A DNA stretch of 64,000 bases, taken from positions 124,001 to 188,000 of the forward strand of contig MU404082.1 of assembly GCA_022695795.1 (NCBI GenBank), read 5' to 3'. Below the pieces are notes generated by a model. It was not told the origin of the DNA, made no database searches, and was given only the letters and a program-made list of their open reading frames with translations. Source of the DNA: Biscogniauxia marginata. Its lineage: Eukaryota; Ascomycota; Sordariomycetes; Xylariales; Xylariaceae. Both the position numbers and the translations under genes were made by a program. Shown here one piece after another: positions 23,972 to 36,353 of the stretch (the stretch's first letter is position 1; each line of letters begins with the position of its first letter).

Positions 23972-26900
23972 GGAGGGAAAGATATGGTGGAGATTGTTCG
24001 AGACATGCCACTGGCTCGCAGTAGAGCTGACAGTGATTGGACACTGGGTCACGAATTCAAACCGGAGTGAGCTACCTGCTAACCCCTGCATTGTCGGGAA
24101 GTGGCCACGCGGAACGCTGGACACGCCTCTCCTGTCCTTTGTCTTCCTTGTGAATAGTAGCGTCCCGGCTGTGCGATACGGGCGGCACTAAGACAAGCCC
24201 AGAGGGGCGCGCGTTGGATCGGGGAGAATCGCGAAGGTGGATCGTCAGAAGAGAGGAAGTTTAGTTTAGATTTACGCTCTATACAGGGGTGCATTGCATC
24301 CAACAATCTGGGCCATTCCCGTGTTTTTCCTTGACCAGGCTTCTCCAACTTCTTCGACCCCGGATGCGACTCTACACATTAGCTATCTTCCAATTGTTTG
24401 ATTAGCCTGTCGCTTGATTCTACCGATCAGTTTTCGTTCCGGGCGGATGGACTTCGGACTCGGCAACCGTTTTGAAAAGCAGGTGTTTGAGATAGGAAGA
24501 TGGTTTTCCTGCATTGTACCTGTATCGTCGACGAAAGCCGGTGATTTGGTACCAAAGTTATACAAAGATACCTAAGGATGGCATTTTACGGCATATGGAA
24601 AAGAGCACGAGGGGTATTTCCCAAAGCGCACTTTGGAGACGCCGGCGGAAAAAAAAAACCAGAGTGACGAAAGAACTGCGGGGCAAAAGGAATTAGTTTA
24701 CAGTTGTTATATTAACTACACTTGGGTACGTACGGTATGAAATCTACGTACGTACATATGTATGCGCCTGAGCACTTACCTTAGGTACATGTAGGTACCT
24801 ATGTATATACCTACACTTAGGTATATAGGTACCTCTTATAAGTGGTATAAGCCAGCCAAAGCTAACCAGTTACTGCCCCCTTTTTCTTTCTTTCTTTTTC
24901 TCTCTTTTTCTTTGAAATACCTAGTCAAGCTCTTGTATCAACTCCACAAGTCGGGTAGAATTCTCGGTAAGGTGTCAGTATCATCACATCTAGCAATGCG
25001 TTGTTGTATTGCTGTAGGTATTGCTGAAAACCAGCACATGTCATTGTAGCTAGACCAATCGTTGGCAACCGTCAATGCCCAATTGCCTAAAGGGGAAAGC
25101 TGCATCTACGGGGGATCCACTTGTCGAGGTACCTAATGCAAAAGGTTCCCGCCGGCCATAAGGTTGGAATCGGTCGACGTTTCCAGCCCTAGATCAAACG
25201 CTTCCGGTATCTTCCACATGTCTACATCGATACATGCCCTCTTATGTAACCCTCGATATTCTAGTGTGGTTTCTTCTCCCCAAAACACCTATCAGATCTA
25301 CTTCCTGCTACATCAGCGTACATATGCAATCCGACTCTTTCCTGTTGTACGACGGCGGGAATGGAGATCATGTCAGATTGTTCGCGGTTAAGAAAGGGCA
25401 TTATTAAATATTTGTTTCAGCCGCCAAGACCCTTTGGGTCCAACCAGGGCCCCCGACGCGGCTCGAGGTGTACCGCATTTTGCATGAACTCCACAAGGCA
25501 TGAGGCGACGTCGTCGATGAGGCGATGCGCAGCAATTCTACTCTCCCTTATCCCGTCCCCCCCGCACTGCTTACCGAAACTCATCCCGTTATTGGGCTAA
25601 CTAATCACCATCTGTTCCGGTATTATCCGCCATGCTATTCTGTACTCGAGTACATACCTGACCTGTCGACAGCATTCCCAATCTCATCCATCGTGAATAA
25701 CTGCTGGACGGGACGGACAGCTTGCGTTGCGTAACAGCTTTTTTACGTAAGGGGCTTGCCGACTGCGCTAGCACTTGGAGCCATTCAATAAAAGCTAGTT
25801 GCATCATGACTGTCAAGCTGTCTTGACTTTATTACGTGGTGTTTACATTATGGCCGACCATGTGATCCCCTTTGGGCTTGTCTCCTATACGGCCGTCCTC
25901 GGAGCATGATTGGCTCCCGAGCGCCTGGCGACACAGTGCCCCGAGTTCTCATACCATGTTCTGTGATAGGTGAAGTCATGGGGTCGTAACGCTAATGACA
26001 TGCTTCCAACTTTAAAACAATCATGTTCGGCCAATGTCGGGTTCCAGAGAGGCCTGGCTATCATCGTGATCGATAAGGGCCTAGAATTTCCATCCTACCG
26101 CCTGCCAGTCCCCCGGGGGGAAGGCCTCCCTGGCCAGCTTGGCCTCCACACAAACTAGGACACATCCAGAATCGTCCCATGAGCCAAGGTAAACTGGCAC
26201 TCCGTTTGCCCGGGGACCCCAGGCCGATCCGATCCGACCCGTGTTGCCACGCTTCCAACGTCATCTATCAACATATTCCGGCCGAAGCGATCCTCCATCC
26301 GCACAACATTATCCCGATCGGCACAACTAGTCGGACAAACCCAACGGCGTTATCATAAAGTTGCCATGTGAACATCAAAAAGCACATTATGCGACGTTGC
26401 GAGACGACAATATATGTTCGAAGTACTAAACCATTAGCAGCCAATGCAGCCTTGGGAATGGATAGTGCGTGAGGGAGAGAGCGAGTGCTTGTGAAAATGT
26501 GGTTCTGGTGAACGTCGGGATGGCGAAGGGGATGACGAATCTAGGTAAGTTGTGATTTTTCCGACCATGTCGTGCTGAACACATTTGAGATCATCGCTAT
26601 CGTCGACGATGTTGTCGAGCCGGGCTAAGACATGGTTAGCTAAAGGGCCAGTGTGGACGGAGTTAGGGCCTTCGGCGGACTCGACAGGACTAATGATACG
26701 GCAATCGCAAACGCTAATCTCGGAGAGGTACTCAAACTTGATGGTACAACTCGTGGGGTCGAGACAGGTGAAGTAAATGACTCTGGCGAGACAAAAGCTT
26801 GTTTTCCGTGTTTGCTTTATACGAACGATCGAATGACCCGGGCCCGCGGCAGCACCAGTAATACCACATCTCTATGAAAGCATTCAAAAACTATGACGAA

Positions 26901-27576
26901 CATAACTGTAACATCATGGCAGGTATTATAGGTCGATTGTATCCTTTTCACGATATTTTCGTGTGTGAAAAGGGCACTGTCACTCGTGTAGTTATCCTAG
27001 GGCACATAATTTGTGGTGTGAACTTCAACGAGGGCCATGATGTTAGTCTCGCGAGCACGCGGAGGATCTTGTTGCCCCCAGCTGTAAGTGCCGTAGAGGT
27101 TGCAAGCATGCCTTACCCTTTGAGTCTTACAGTGACATTTACTGTTTTTTTAATTACTACTTACTGTGTTACAGCCTGTATGGTCACCCTCCGAGTAAGA
27201 TGAAGAGGCTATATATAGTTGGATAAAACCCAGTATCGTGGGACTATTTTTGATTCAGGTGGGAGATTTGTCCATCTGAACAAGTCAGTGGCAGTTGGGG
27301 GTCACTGAATGTGAACTTCCTACAGGGAAGGATGAGAATGGGCTCATCTTCGAAATATTCTCCTCAGTTCACAGGCTATAAACTATCCTGGTCGAGATAT
27401 TGAGACCCCTGAGATGCGAGATTATATTACTCATACATCTTCCGTCAACTCCTCAAATAGATAACGCCTATACACCTGATACATCGGGACGTAGAACAAG
27501 TTCATAAAGAACGGCGTAAGCTGATGTTTGATATCTTTCAACCTAGGTAACCTTGAAAATGGTGCATTGTATTCTC
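23972..27576. other. Long gene-poor spacer upstream of PEPCK
   Basis: 3.6 kb without a convincing gene. The left part is PEPCK upstream sequence. The stretch 24720-24840 is dense in palindromic TACCTTAGGTA/TAGGTACCTA motifs and TATGTATATAC-type runs. A two-exon 53-codon frame at 26520-26776 is the only candidate gene and is listed separately. I recognise no transposon remnants by eye, though decayed ones would be hard to see. Confidence 0.5.
26520..26776 (+). CDS. Candidate two-exon 53-residue gene, unrecognised
   Basis: ATG at 26520 opens eight codons to a strong donor GTAAGT at 26545. A branch-like GGGCTAAGAC precedes acceptor TTAG at 26639, and exon 2 (26640-26776) continues in frame to TAA. 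The product starts MAKGMTNLAKGPVWTELG and includes ISERYSNLMVQLVGSRQ. I do not recognise the sequence. It has no signal peptide or membrane segment. It lies alone in a gene-poor spacer with an AT-rich stretch (CAATATATG, about 26407-26415) upstream. It could equally be chance: the frame is short and the splice signals are common sequences. Confidence 0.2.
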
Positions 27577-28980
27577 TCAATCGACATCCGGTAAGCATAT
27601 CTGTTGTCGCACCCAGGAGATGTTGTCCCTCCACTCCGGTATCAAGGTCGGGTGCGAGCGCAGCAAGACCTCCGAGATGCCCACCGCGAGCCGCTTGCCC
27701 AGGTTCTTCGCCCACCAGTACTCCTCGTCGATACGGTCCAGGAGGACCGTCCAGTGCATCAGTATCAGCAGCACCATGGGCTCGGAGTCCTTGATCGCCG
27801 CCGCGAACTGGTGCCCGCACGCGCTGGGAAACGCGCAGCAGTAGCCCCTGAACACGCCCCGCGCGTCCTCGGCGAAGCAGCGCTCGAGGAACGAGATCGC
27901 GCCCGTGTACGGGCTCAGCGTCGTCGCCGGCGGCGCCTCGCCCCCGACGTTCTCGGTTGCGTCGTCTGCGAGGGCAGATGTGTATCTGTCGTTGAGCTCG
28001 GCGAGTCGGGCGAGTGCTGCCCGGGTGCCCGCATCCAATATGTCGACCGAGGCTTCACCGAGACTGAGGAACGTCCGCAGCGGGATCGGGCTGTCTAGCA
28101 GCGCCTTGAAGTCCGTCAGGGCGATCGAGAGGGACCCGTTGAGCAGGTCGAATGCCACGGCCACGCTCGACAGGATGCTCAGCTCGTCCCCGTCGCGGAA
28201 CGCGCACTGCGCGAAGGTCATGTTGATGAACGCCGTCATGGCTGAGAACATGTATAGCAGATGGTGGTTATCCCGCGTGATGTTGCTGAGTTGCGTCCGA
28301 AAAGAGCTACTGGCTTTGTCGTCTGCAGCAATTAATGGTCAATGAATGAGTTATTGATTTCCCGAGAGCAGCCACGAAACGACCATCTAGACTAGCAATT
28401 GGTTGCCCGGGAATCAGTCGAGTATTGCTTACATAGTTCCATGGCAGTATTGATGTACATCCTAGCTTCTGTTTCTTCGACCTTCGTGGCCATGTGCAGA
28501 GCAGCCGCAGTGAGGATGCCATTCAAAAGGTAATCACATCGCAGGGCCTCGCGCGGCAAGACCACCTGGAGGTAATGATAGTCTTCGGGGATGCTAGCAA
28601 AGCTCTGGTAGGTGCTCGTAGACCACTGATGCATCAGCTCGAGCTCGAGTACTCTTCGGGGCTCGACGATGTCTGGTGTCACAGACTTGGTCACACTCCG
28701 GCCGTCATCGGAACTCCCTGTTGATTCGGCTTTGCGCGGTGCTAGAGCGAGGCTCTTATCGCGTAGTGACCAGGCATACTCGCATGTGGCATTCCTCAGC
28801 GAGCAGTTAGTGCAAGGCGGGCCCAATTCGTCGCACTGTCGAGCGAGTCAGCGAGAATGTTGAGTGATAGCTTGGTCTGACTTGAAAATGTTTGTGAGGT
28901 ATTATTCTTACCTTCGTGTGCCATTTCTTGCAATTGATGCATCCGCGTCGAGATTTCTTATGCGATCTCCTCTTTTGCAT
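27577..28980 (-). CDS. Upc2-like Zn2Cys6 transcription factor
   Basis: Three exons read leftward (28980-28912, 28835-28433, 28322-27577) give 405 residues. After a basic MQKRRSHKKSRRG start comes a complete zinc cluster C14-x2-C17-x6-C24-x6-C31-x2-C34-x6-C41, split by intron 1 just before the third Cys. The rest (LELMHQWSTSTYQSF, LLNGILTAAALHMA, FRTQLSNITRDNHHLLYMFSAMTAFI) is the helical regulatory domain typical of the family of sterol-uptake regulator Upc2 and many accessory regulators (family knowledge). The actual target genes cannot be read from sequence. Exon 3 is very GC-rich. Downstream of the TGA another frame stays open to 27431, but I found no splice that would join it. The flanks are long gene-poor spacers, fitting a lineage-specific regulator. 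Confidence 0.85.
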
Positions 28981-31138
28981 GGCTTTTACTATAGCCCCTT
29001 CAAAAGGGTTTATTACGTGTCTAGTAGGAATGCTGAAATGGATGTTATGCCAACCAAACGTCTATTGTGGCGGCCCCCCTTAATAAGAAAGGGGTTGATG
29101 AGCTCAGATCGAGGCTCAGCTTGACGGCGGGCTCTGTGCCGCAAACCCGTTTCATCTAAGGCTGAAGAGCACCTACCTAGGTGAGGTAGGACCATGACAG
29201 GGGTGGCTGAGTCAAAGGTGCCTACTCAGCATAGCCCGTCGGATTATTCAGTGTGTCGGCCTATGAAATGCTTGGTGGGACAATTCTCTTAGAGAGCATC
29301 CTTGGCGATCTAAATTATGACTCGCCTCTTCAACTTTTCGAGATAAAGAAGACTGGTAATAAGCTAACTTCAACGCACGTAACTAGCTTGATCACTAGAA
29401 TTAAAGATCCCCCGGGGGTTTGGATATATTTATCTTCCTCGGACTTTTCAGATCCTAGCAGATGAAGGCATGTGTCAGCCGTCCGTAGTTGTTAGAAAAG
29501 GTGTAATATCACCTTCTCATAACTACCTATGTAGCTGTACAGTAGGGATAATACATTATCGGGTTTGGGCACTCGCAGCGTAGTCCTAAGATCTCTCTAG
29601 AGTGTTTATCTCTAAACCCTAGCTTTAACTAGTTCCCAAAACCCAGCTGAGCAGATCCCTATCTCACATTAGTTTCGATGTTGGCCAAGACATCTGCGGC
29701 GGAGCTGAAATAGGCGTAGCGAATAAGAGGGCCATTCCCCAACGACGCCACCAGTGGACATCGATTAGTAGAGCCAAATCGGGGCTATAATGATGGGGGT
29801 CTTTGAAATTCTCTGCCCCCCACGCGGACTTATTGACGCAATCCTAGTTGCTCTACGACGATAGAGCTCTTGTCTACCAAACAGATTGTGGTTGTTGCCC
29901 TCTCGCTACTGGAATTGTTTGACTGGTCAATCTAGATGCACAAGGACGGCACACACTCAGCTATCAGATTAATGCAAAACTTATGTCATCAGGCACAATG
30001 AGCCTTGTAGCTAGAAAAGCTCCTGCATTTTGAATCATGGGACCCTGAGACTGAAGCATACCACTTTAGCCTTGGCTCCTAATAGGACCAGACAAGACTC
30101 TGTAATAGAATATCAGCTGGGCAGGTAAATTTCAGGGACTTCTTGCGCCTTTGATTCGTCAACTTAATGCGAGGAGGCACATAGTACAAGGCACTCACTT
30201 TGTTGGATGAAACAGCTTTTTGAGCAACACAGGATTGATACCTTTGATGCGTCTTGTGAGCAGAAGTATAACTAAGCAACCTCTCTTTCATTGAAGTGCT
30301 TTAACTCAAAAATGTGTCGGCGAACTCTACTGGCTAGATACAAGAGAAAGAATAGGAACAAGGATATATACCGTGGGTAATGATAACGAACTCATGTTTT
30401 TTCTGATTTTATCAGTAGGCACGTTAATCCAATACAGCCTTCATATGTATCCTCTGCCGAATAAAATTAATTAATTTTTAACAGTGTCTATAACATTAAT
30501 TTCTGAGCCTGCAAAATCGTAAGACAATGTATACTCCGTCATGGAGCGCAAGTCTCCATTTAAGGGTCATCAGCAACTTGAGTAGATATACAAAGTACTA
30601 GATGGTTAACTGAAACGACGTATTTAATTATAAAATCTAGGTCAGTCCAATGTAGACGTGCTAGCACAGAGCTTTTTGAACATGCAGGATTATTTAGTAG
30701 CTCTTGAAAACACCAAGAGAGCCCTACCGTAGCCATCTAAGAAGTGATCGCTTTGCTAACATAATATACTCTTTCGTAAAGACTGACCTGTCTCCTTGTT
30801 TACTAAGATCATACAACATACCTTGGATAGGTTAGGGTGTTTTGCAACACAAGACTTTGTTTGGAAACAACACTTGACTAAACAACTAAATAGTCACCCG
30901 AAATGTGTTTGATACACTTGTATGTGAACAACTAGCTTTTAAACAATGTGCTAGTTTGGAATTCAGAAGACTATAAAGTCGACGGCGACAACATGGTAAG
31001 TACCACTTTTGTTCAACCCACGAACCGGTCAACATCGATAATAACCAAACGTAAACCCAGCAACTAACATCAAACCACCACTCCTACCGTTTATCACCAT
31101 TTACCAAAATAAGAAGAATACCAGAAAAGAAAAGAAAA
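28981..31138. other. AT-richer intergenic region, no gene seen
   Basis: 2.2 kb between divergent genes, noticeably AT-rich from about 29450 onward, with TTAATTAATTTTTAA near 30465. Short reading frames on both strands have no recognisable product. The composition is compatible with an old repeat degraded by mutation, but no terminal repeats or transposon protein fragments could be seen. The right end must contain the promoter of the F-box/ankyrin gene. Confidence 0.5.
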
Positions 31139-32398
31139 ATGACCAACAACTCGGTTAAAATGTCCTTCGACAAAGTTCCTGCCGAAATCCTACTAGGGAT
31201 CGTGTCTAGTACAGAAGATGCGGCAGATCTTGTCAACCTTGCCATATCCCATCCCGAAAGATTTCTAACTAACAAGTTCAACATCTTCGTACAGGATGCT
31301 GAGAAGCAAGTTACTGAAGTCGCTGCGCAGGCACAGCCTTCAAGACCATTGCTATACACTGCAATCGAAAATGGACACAGTGTCGAGACCATTAGAACGA
31401 TCGTTCAAGCATACCAAGCAACCCACCAAGAATCGATCGACGGAATCTGGGGCTCAGCTCCAAGTGCACTACAGCCACCTCTTCATTTCGCTGTTGAAGC
31501 TGGTAGGGCTGATCTTGTACCACTGTTGCTAGATCTCGGTGCCAACCCACATATCAAGTACTCTAAAGGACCCAGCGGGGCCGTGTCTCGAGACTGTGAC
31601 CAACCAGGATTCGTTCACCGTCAGTGTACGGTTGCAGGTGTAGTGGTCCAAAGAGAGACGACATGCGATGATGCAATCGAAACTGCAGTCCACGCAGCCA
31701 TTGATCTAGGAAACTCTCCTGATGAAGCCAAGCTCCAAGCGATCGAAGACTGTGCTCTGGAATTAACCCACCGAGGAGTCAGCCTACAGCCATCCCCGCA
31801 TTATACAAGACTCCTCTCGGCTGCTCTCGCAAACATGACGCGCCTTATCAAGGCCGTTCTTGGACCTCTTGCGGCTCGTGACGACAACGACCAAGAGAAA
31901 CGCCAATTTAGGACAGCTTCGCATAACTTTCTCGCCCAAGTCGCAAACCAGCCGAAGAGAGACGGTCTCGAAGAATTGATCGAATATCTTGGGTATCTTG
32001 GGGGTCCGAATGGGTACCTTATACAAATCGAGGACCCCCTCCCTGCAACAAGGCCATTTTCTCGACACCTCGTCAAGGAAACGCTCGATGGAGGCAACCC
32101 TCGCAATGCTGCAAGCTTGCTCAAGGTTTTCCTGCGAAGAGGGATCTTCACGTCGCCTGATGACCTAGTTTCGTGCGCTTGGGAGGACGCGAACCTCAGC
32201 TTCACGAAGGTTTTCTACCAGAAGCTGGGCGATGGGAGCTTCAATGCATTCATGAATGGTCCCCCCTCGCACGTCCAGGAGTGGTTGCTAAGAGGAGCTA
32301 TTGGAGGCAGAGAAAGTGCGTCTCAGACTTGTAAATGGCTTATTGCTCAGGGCTGCCCGACAGCTGAGCACGTCAAGGAGGCCACAAGTGGCGCTTGA
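31139..32398 (+). CDS. F-box/ankyrin-type protein
   Basis: One uninterrupted exon of 419 residues. A second in-frame ATG at 31160 (MSFDKVPAEILL) is an equally good start. Residues ~9-50 (FDKVPAEILLGIVSSTEDAADLVNLA) resemble an F-box, which would tether the protein to Skp1 in an SCF ubiquitin ligase. Residues ~70-95 and ~113-140 (PPLHFAVEAGRADLVPLLLDLGANPHIK) are ankyrin repeats; only the second is close to consensus. The remaining 270 residues are helical and unrecognised, with diverged repeats possible (NPRNAASLLKVFLRRGI). Such intronless F-box/ankyrin proteins form large, fast-evolving families in filamentous ascomycetes (family knowledge). Its substrate is unknown. It lies between long gene-poor spacers. 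Confidence 0.65.
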   Translation: MTNNSVKMSFDKVPAEILLGIVSSTEDAADLVNLAISHPERFLTNKFNIFVQDAEKQVTEVAAQAQPSRPLLYTAIENGHSVETIRTIVQAYQATHQESIDGIWGSAPSALQPPLHFAVEAGRADLVPLLLDLGANPHIKYSKGPSGAVSRDCDQPGFVHRQCTVAGVVVQRETTCDDAIETAVHAAIDLGNSPDEAKLQAIEDCALELTHRGVSLQPSPHYTRLLSAALANMTRLIKAVLGPLAARDDNDQEKRQFRTASHNFLAQVANQPKRDGLEELIEYLGYLGGPNGYLIQIEDPLPATRPFSRHLVKETLDGGNPRNAASLLKVFLRRGIFTSPDDLVSCAWEDANLSFTKVFYQKLGDGSFNAFMNGPPSHVQEWLLRGAIGGRESASQTCKWLIAQGCPTAEHVKEATSGA

Positions 32399-33377
32399 TG
32401 CTTTGATCCAACCCGGCCATTCAGCCAACAGCATAGGAACAGCAGACAGCCCATTGTAGATGGTGGACATGATGACGCCCGATTTCTTTGCCAGCAAGAG
32501 AGATTATGTGCACGCTTTTGCGCCTTGTCCTCAAATAGATCAGAACCGTACAACAAGAGGCGAAAACTTTCAAGCGCTAGCTTCATTTACACCTTACCTG
32601 TTGTCTTAGCAATCCCACGATCCCACATGTATTATTAGTTATTAGTTGTTTGATTAGATTGAGACTGAATTTAATTTGACTTTGCTTACACGATTAGTTT
32701 CTATAAGCATTAGTGTCATCGTCCATTTCTCCGTAGATTCGATTATTAAATGTAGACTTACGGCGAATCTGTAGTCAAGTCTTCAGAGCTATTTTAACCT
32801 GTTTAGATCGCGTGCACATGAAGCACGTTGATTGCTGCTATGTACCTAACTTTTCGAGTTCTTCTTAATGATTACCCCTATCTACTTGTTGTATGCGGAT
32901 CCTACCCGTAGAGTACTAACTAAAACAAGATTCTTTATATCCGAAATCAAGTCCCGGATTTAACGAAAATACTATTAAGAATATTCGATTTGACCGTCTT
33001 ATGCAGAAAGAGGGTACGTAGTATTGCAGTCTTCAGGATTATTAATATAAATGGGAAACCCACTTTCCATCTGCCCATGTCACCTCCACCACTGCGACAA
33101 GGTGAGCAAAGACGGCAGTGGCTGATATCGTTGCTCATCTGAACAATCAGCTTTCGATTTTTTCTTCCTAAAGTAACTCGCCTTACCTTGGCTATTGAGG
33201 CTTGTTTTCTTCCATGAACCAACGTACCCATATGAAGCAAGCAGGGCAAATGTGGTAGATCCGTCTTAACCGCTGTTGGCGCCTTGACGTCCTCGACTCC
33301 TAGTCGCCCTAACAGGCTTCGGACTGGTCTATATTATAGAGCAGAAAGACGATTATTGGGATTCTACGGAGGCAACC
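32399..33377. other. Intergenic, AT-rich, no gene seen
   Basis: About 1.0 kb between two plus-strand genes. It should hold the terminator of the F-box/ankyrin gene and the promoter of the next zinc-cluster factor. No TATA box or repeat stands out. Confidence 0.6.
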
Positions 33378-35836
33378 ATGTTTACTACCTTTTCTGGGAC
33401 CCCTGAGTCATTACCCAGGAGAGATCGTGTAGCAAAGGAGGCCGATGCATCTTCAAATTCACGCCCACCTGATCCTCCATTAAAACCCAAACGCCATCAG
33501 GTCAGCCGTGCCTGCGACTCGTAAGCTCATTTCCTCTCCCGCATAGGTCATTGGCAGGCACCGTGAAGGGGCCGTGACGTACTAACGCATGGTTTTCAGC
33601 TGTCGCATGCATAGGGTGAAGTGCGATAACAATGTCCCATGCAAGAATTGCTTGAATAGAGGAGAGCAGTGTATAAACAAGAGTCCAAGTGAGAGGCGCA
33701 CATTGCCTCAAGCATATCGGTAAGCCAGCCGAGCTATAGCATTTCTGATATGAATTCAGCAGTTGCTGAGACTGGACAAGAGAGATCGACCGGTTAAAGC
33801 AACGAGTTGAGGAGCTAGAGGCACAGCTTGAAAAAGAACGCGCTTCATCGAAATCTGGAAATTTACTGGCATCGTCATCATCCATACTAACTCCACCGTC
33901 TTTGTCTGAGCCGTCGCCAGCCGGAGAAGTCAGCCTGCCACGCCATCGTGAAGCTCCCTTACGAGTCTGGGAGGGCGTCTACGCCAACACCGGCCAGTCA
34001 TCGCAGAAGACCTGGTATGGTCCGTCTTCGCAATTCTATTTCATCAGTCGAATGAACACGTATCTCGCGGCATTATTCCAACAGTTATACCCGGACAATT
34101 ATATACAATTAAAATTCGGTGCCAAATCGTTTGCAGCCCCGGATTACAACCTCGCGGAAGCAGATCACAAGTCAGGCGCAAAGGAGACGAGTCTGCAATT
34201 GCTTACGGAGGACTACCTTAGACCTACACAAGAGGAGTACTTCTTGGACTTATTTTGGCAGTCGTTTCACACTGCGGCGGTAATCCTCAATGAGGCCGAA
34301 TTCAAAGAGCACTACAGATCATTGTTGACGAAACCAGGCGAGCCGCGTAAGCCGTCCGCTCTTGTAGACATCGTGGTTGCGATATCTATGCAGATCGGCA
34401 CAGCCATCGCTCCGAGAAGCTTGCCTAGAATATCTCCAAAGGTCGACGCCGATGAGAACGATTCGTCAATTGCTGGAGGGTTGTACTACCGACGTTGCCA
34501 ACGCCTTCTGGTGACCGAACAAGAAACACCAACCATTAGTACCCTTCAATGCCAAATTCTCTCGGGTACATATCTCTGTAGTGCCTCGTTTCACAATATG
34601 GCACATAGCATGCTTGCCTTAGCGGTTCGTACAGCACATATGCTGGGTCTACACCACGAACCAGCAGATGACGTTCCTCTCGCCACGAAAGAAATGCAAA
34701 AACGACTCTGGTGGATCATTTACACATTGGAGGGCAAAATCTGCATGAAACTTGGTCGGCCATTCTATATCGACCTATCTTCAACATCATGTAGTTTGCT
34801 AGCTGATGACTACAACGTCGCCAACCTAGCTGGCTCTAACTTTTCACCCGTCGACAAGCACACCACCTGGCTTACGTACATCCGGCAAAACGCCAAATTA
34901 GTATCAGCTGCTCGTGAGGTGCACACAGCTTTCTACAATAAGTTCCCAGAGATATACACCGGTGAGAGGGGGAAGACCATCTATGATGATCCAGCAGCCC
35001 TAGAACGATACGCGGGCTTTCTCTCTTCTATCATCAAAGGCCTACAGATGTGGACTCAATCTGTCCCCGAGGCATTGACAACAAAGCGGAAAGGCGAGGG
35101 CATATCCCTATCGACAGACTGCTCTCCTCTCGAAATAGAACAATTCTCCCCCCTTTGGCTGCAACGCCAACGCTTACTGCTTGAATTGCTATATCATAAT
35201 CTATCCATGAATCTTTACCGACCGTTCATTTCATTTCCATCTACCTCTGAAATATGCCCACCGCCGGCAACAATGACTCTTTCTCACGCGACTTCAGCCG
35301 TGAACCATGCGATGGCCTTGACACATATCATGCACCAGGTTTTTTCAGAGACCGACATTCTAGCTGGTTGGCATGAATCTTTCCAGTGGCAATGGAATTC
35401 TGCCCTTACATTATCTGGCTATCTATTTGCACATCCAAACACGAGCACCGCTGCCTCCGTTCGTCAAACTGTCGACCTCGCCCTAAAAGTGTTTGATGCA
35501 TTCGGACGTAGCATTGGTGCTGCGAACAGTGCCGCCATGGTCTTGCGTGATTTGGTGGCAAAGGCCGATTACCTCGATGAAATGACCCGTGCCAGCGACT
35601 TCCAAACACAAGCTGTCCAGAACATTTCCCCAGACACAGAGAGCAGTCAACTTACGGACAGCAACACGATCATGGCTTTCAACGAAGACGACATATCCAC
35701 GGTGCAAAACACGCTGAACGGGTCAATGTTCTCAGTCGACTTCTACAACAATCTAGACACACTGTGGCCCCCTCTTGGCAACTTCCTGGACGAGCGGCAA
35801 TACGACTTTGATCAGGGGATGGGTCCATACGAGTGA
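33378..35836 (+). CDS. Zn2Cys6 transcription factor with fungal-specific middle domain
   Basis: Three exons (33378-33520, 33600-33719, 33781-35836) give 772 residues. The zinc cluster C46-x2-C49-x6-C56-x5-C62-x2-C65-x6-C72 is complete, and intron 1 falls in Ser48 inside the first CxxC. Intron 2 must use the acceptor AAG at 33778-33780, since the upstream CAGs lead to a stop. This restores EIDRLKQRVEELEAQLEKE, a short coiled coil that normally mediates dimerisation. The body has WYGPSSQFYFISRMNTYLAALFQQ, then the fungal-specific transcription-factor domain (LAVRTAHMLGLHHEP, QKRLWWIIYTLEGKICMKLGRP) at about 290-400, and an acidic C-terminus likely to activate transcription. Targets are unknown. 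It converges on the lactonase-like gene 0.5 kb downstream, which makes that gene a testable candidate target. Confidence 0.9.
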
Positions 35837-36353
35837 GATAATCCAGGTGAAGGTTATATAATGATTTAATGCCGCATATGTGTCATGATATCCTTCTTTA
35901 TGTACATACTTAGTAGCGGAACATCCCTCCCCTCATCGAGTTGAGTAGGAAATTTGGATATATAGCCTCGAAAAGTCTGGGAAATTGATTAATCATTTTC
36001 TAGTGGAGTAAGAAAATACCTACAGACTAAGGTAGCTATAACGGCTTTATCTACAGTATATACCGAATGGACACGTTCAACTGCACTACTAGATATTTAT
36101 ATGAGTCTCCGCAATATGGCCGTACAATAATGTAAAGCGTGAGCATCTAGCCTACTTCCTTTATTACTTTTTATTTTTCATTTTTATGATTAATGACATA
36201 AGAAATACCTGTAGCAGAGAAACCCCTTACGTATCAACAGGCAGGTAAAATCACACACTGGCCGGTGAGCTACTTGATCCGGTAATCTTCTCCAAATTAC
36301 AAGACATTTAGCCGCGATTATGTATGACGAGCGCACAATTTTGCACTGCTTGC
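35837..36353. other. Convergent AT-rich intergenic region
   Basis: 517 bp of AT-rich DNA between the 3' ends of the zinc-cluster factor and the lactonase-like gene, including a poly-T/A tract near 36165-36190. It probably holds both terminators. No gene seen. Confidence 0.65.

Noticed and set aside
24000..27500. Search for transposon or LTR remnants in the gene-poor spacer
   Set aside because: No terminal repeats, reverse transcriptase, integrase or transposase blocks could be read by eye. A database search with decayed-repeat models would be needed to decide.
27431..27576. Possible C-terminal extension of the Upc2-like protein in another frame
   Set aside because: The frame stays open and looks protein-like, but I found no intron of acceptable size with usable signals to join it, and the protein already has a normal length.
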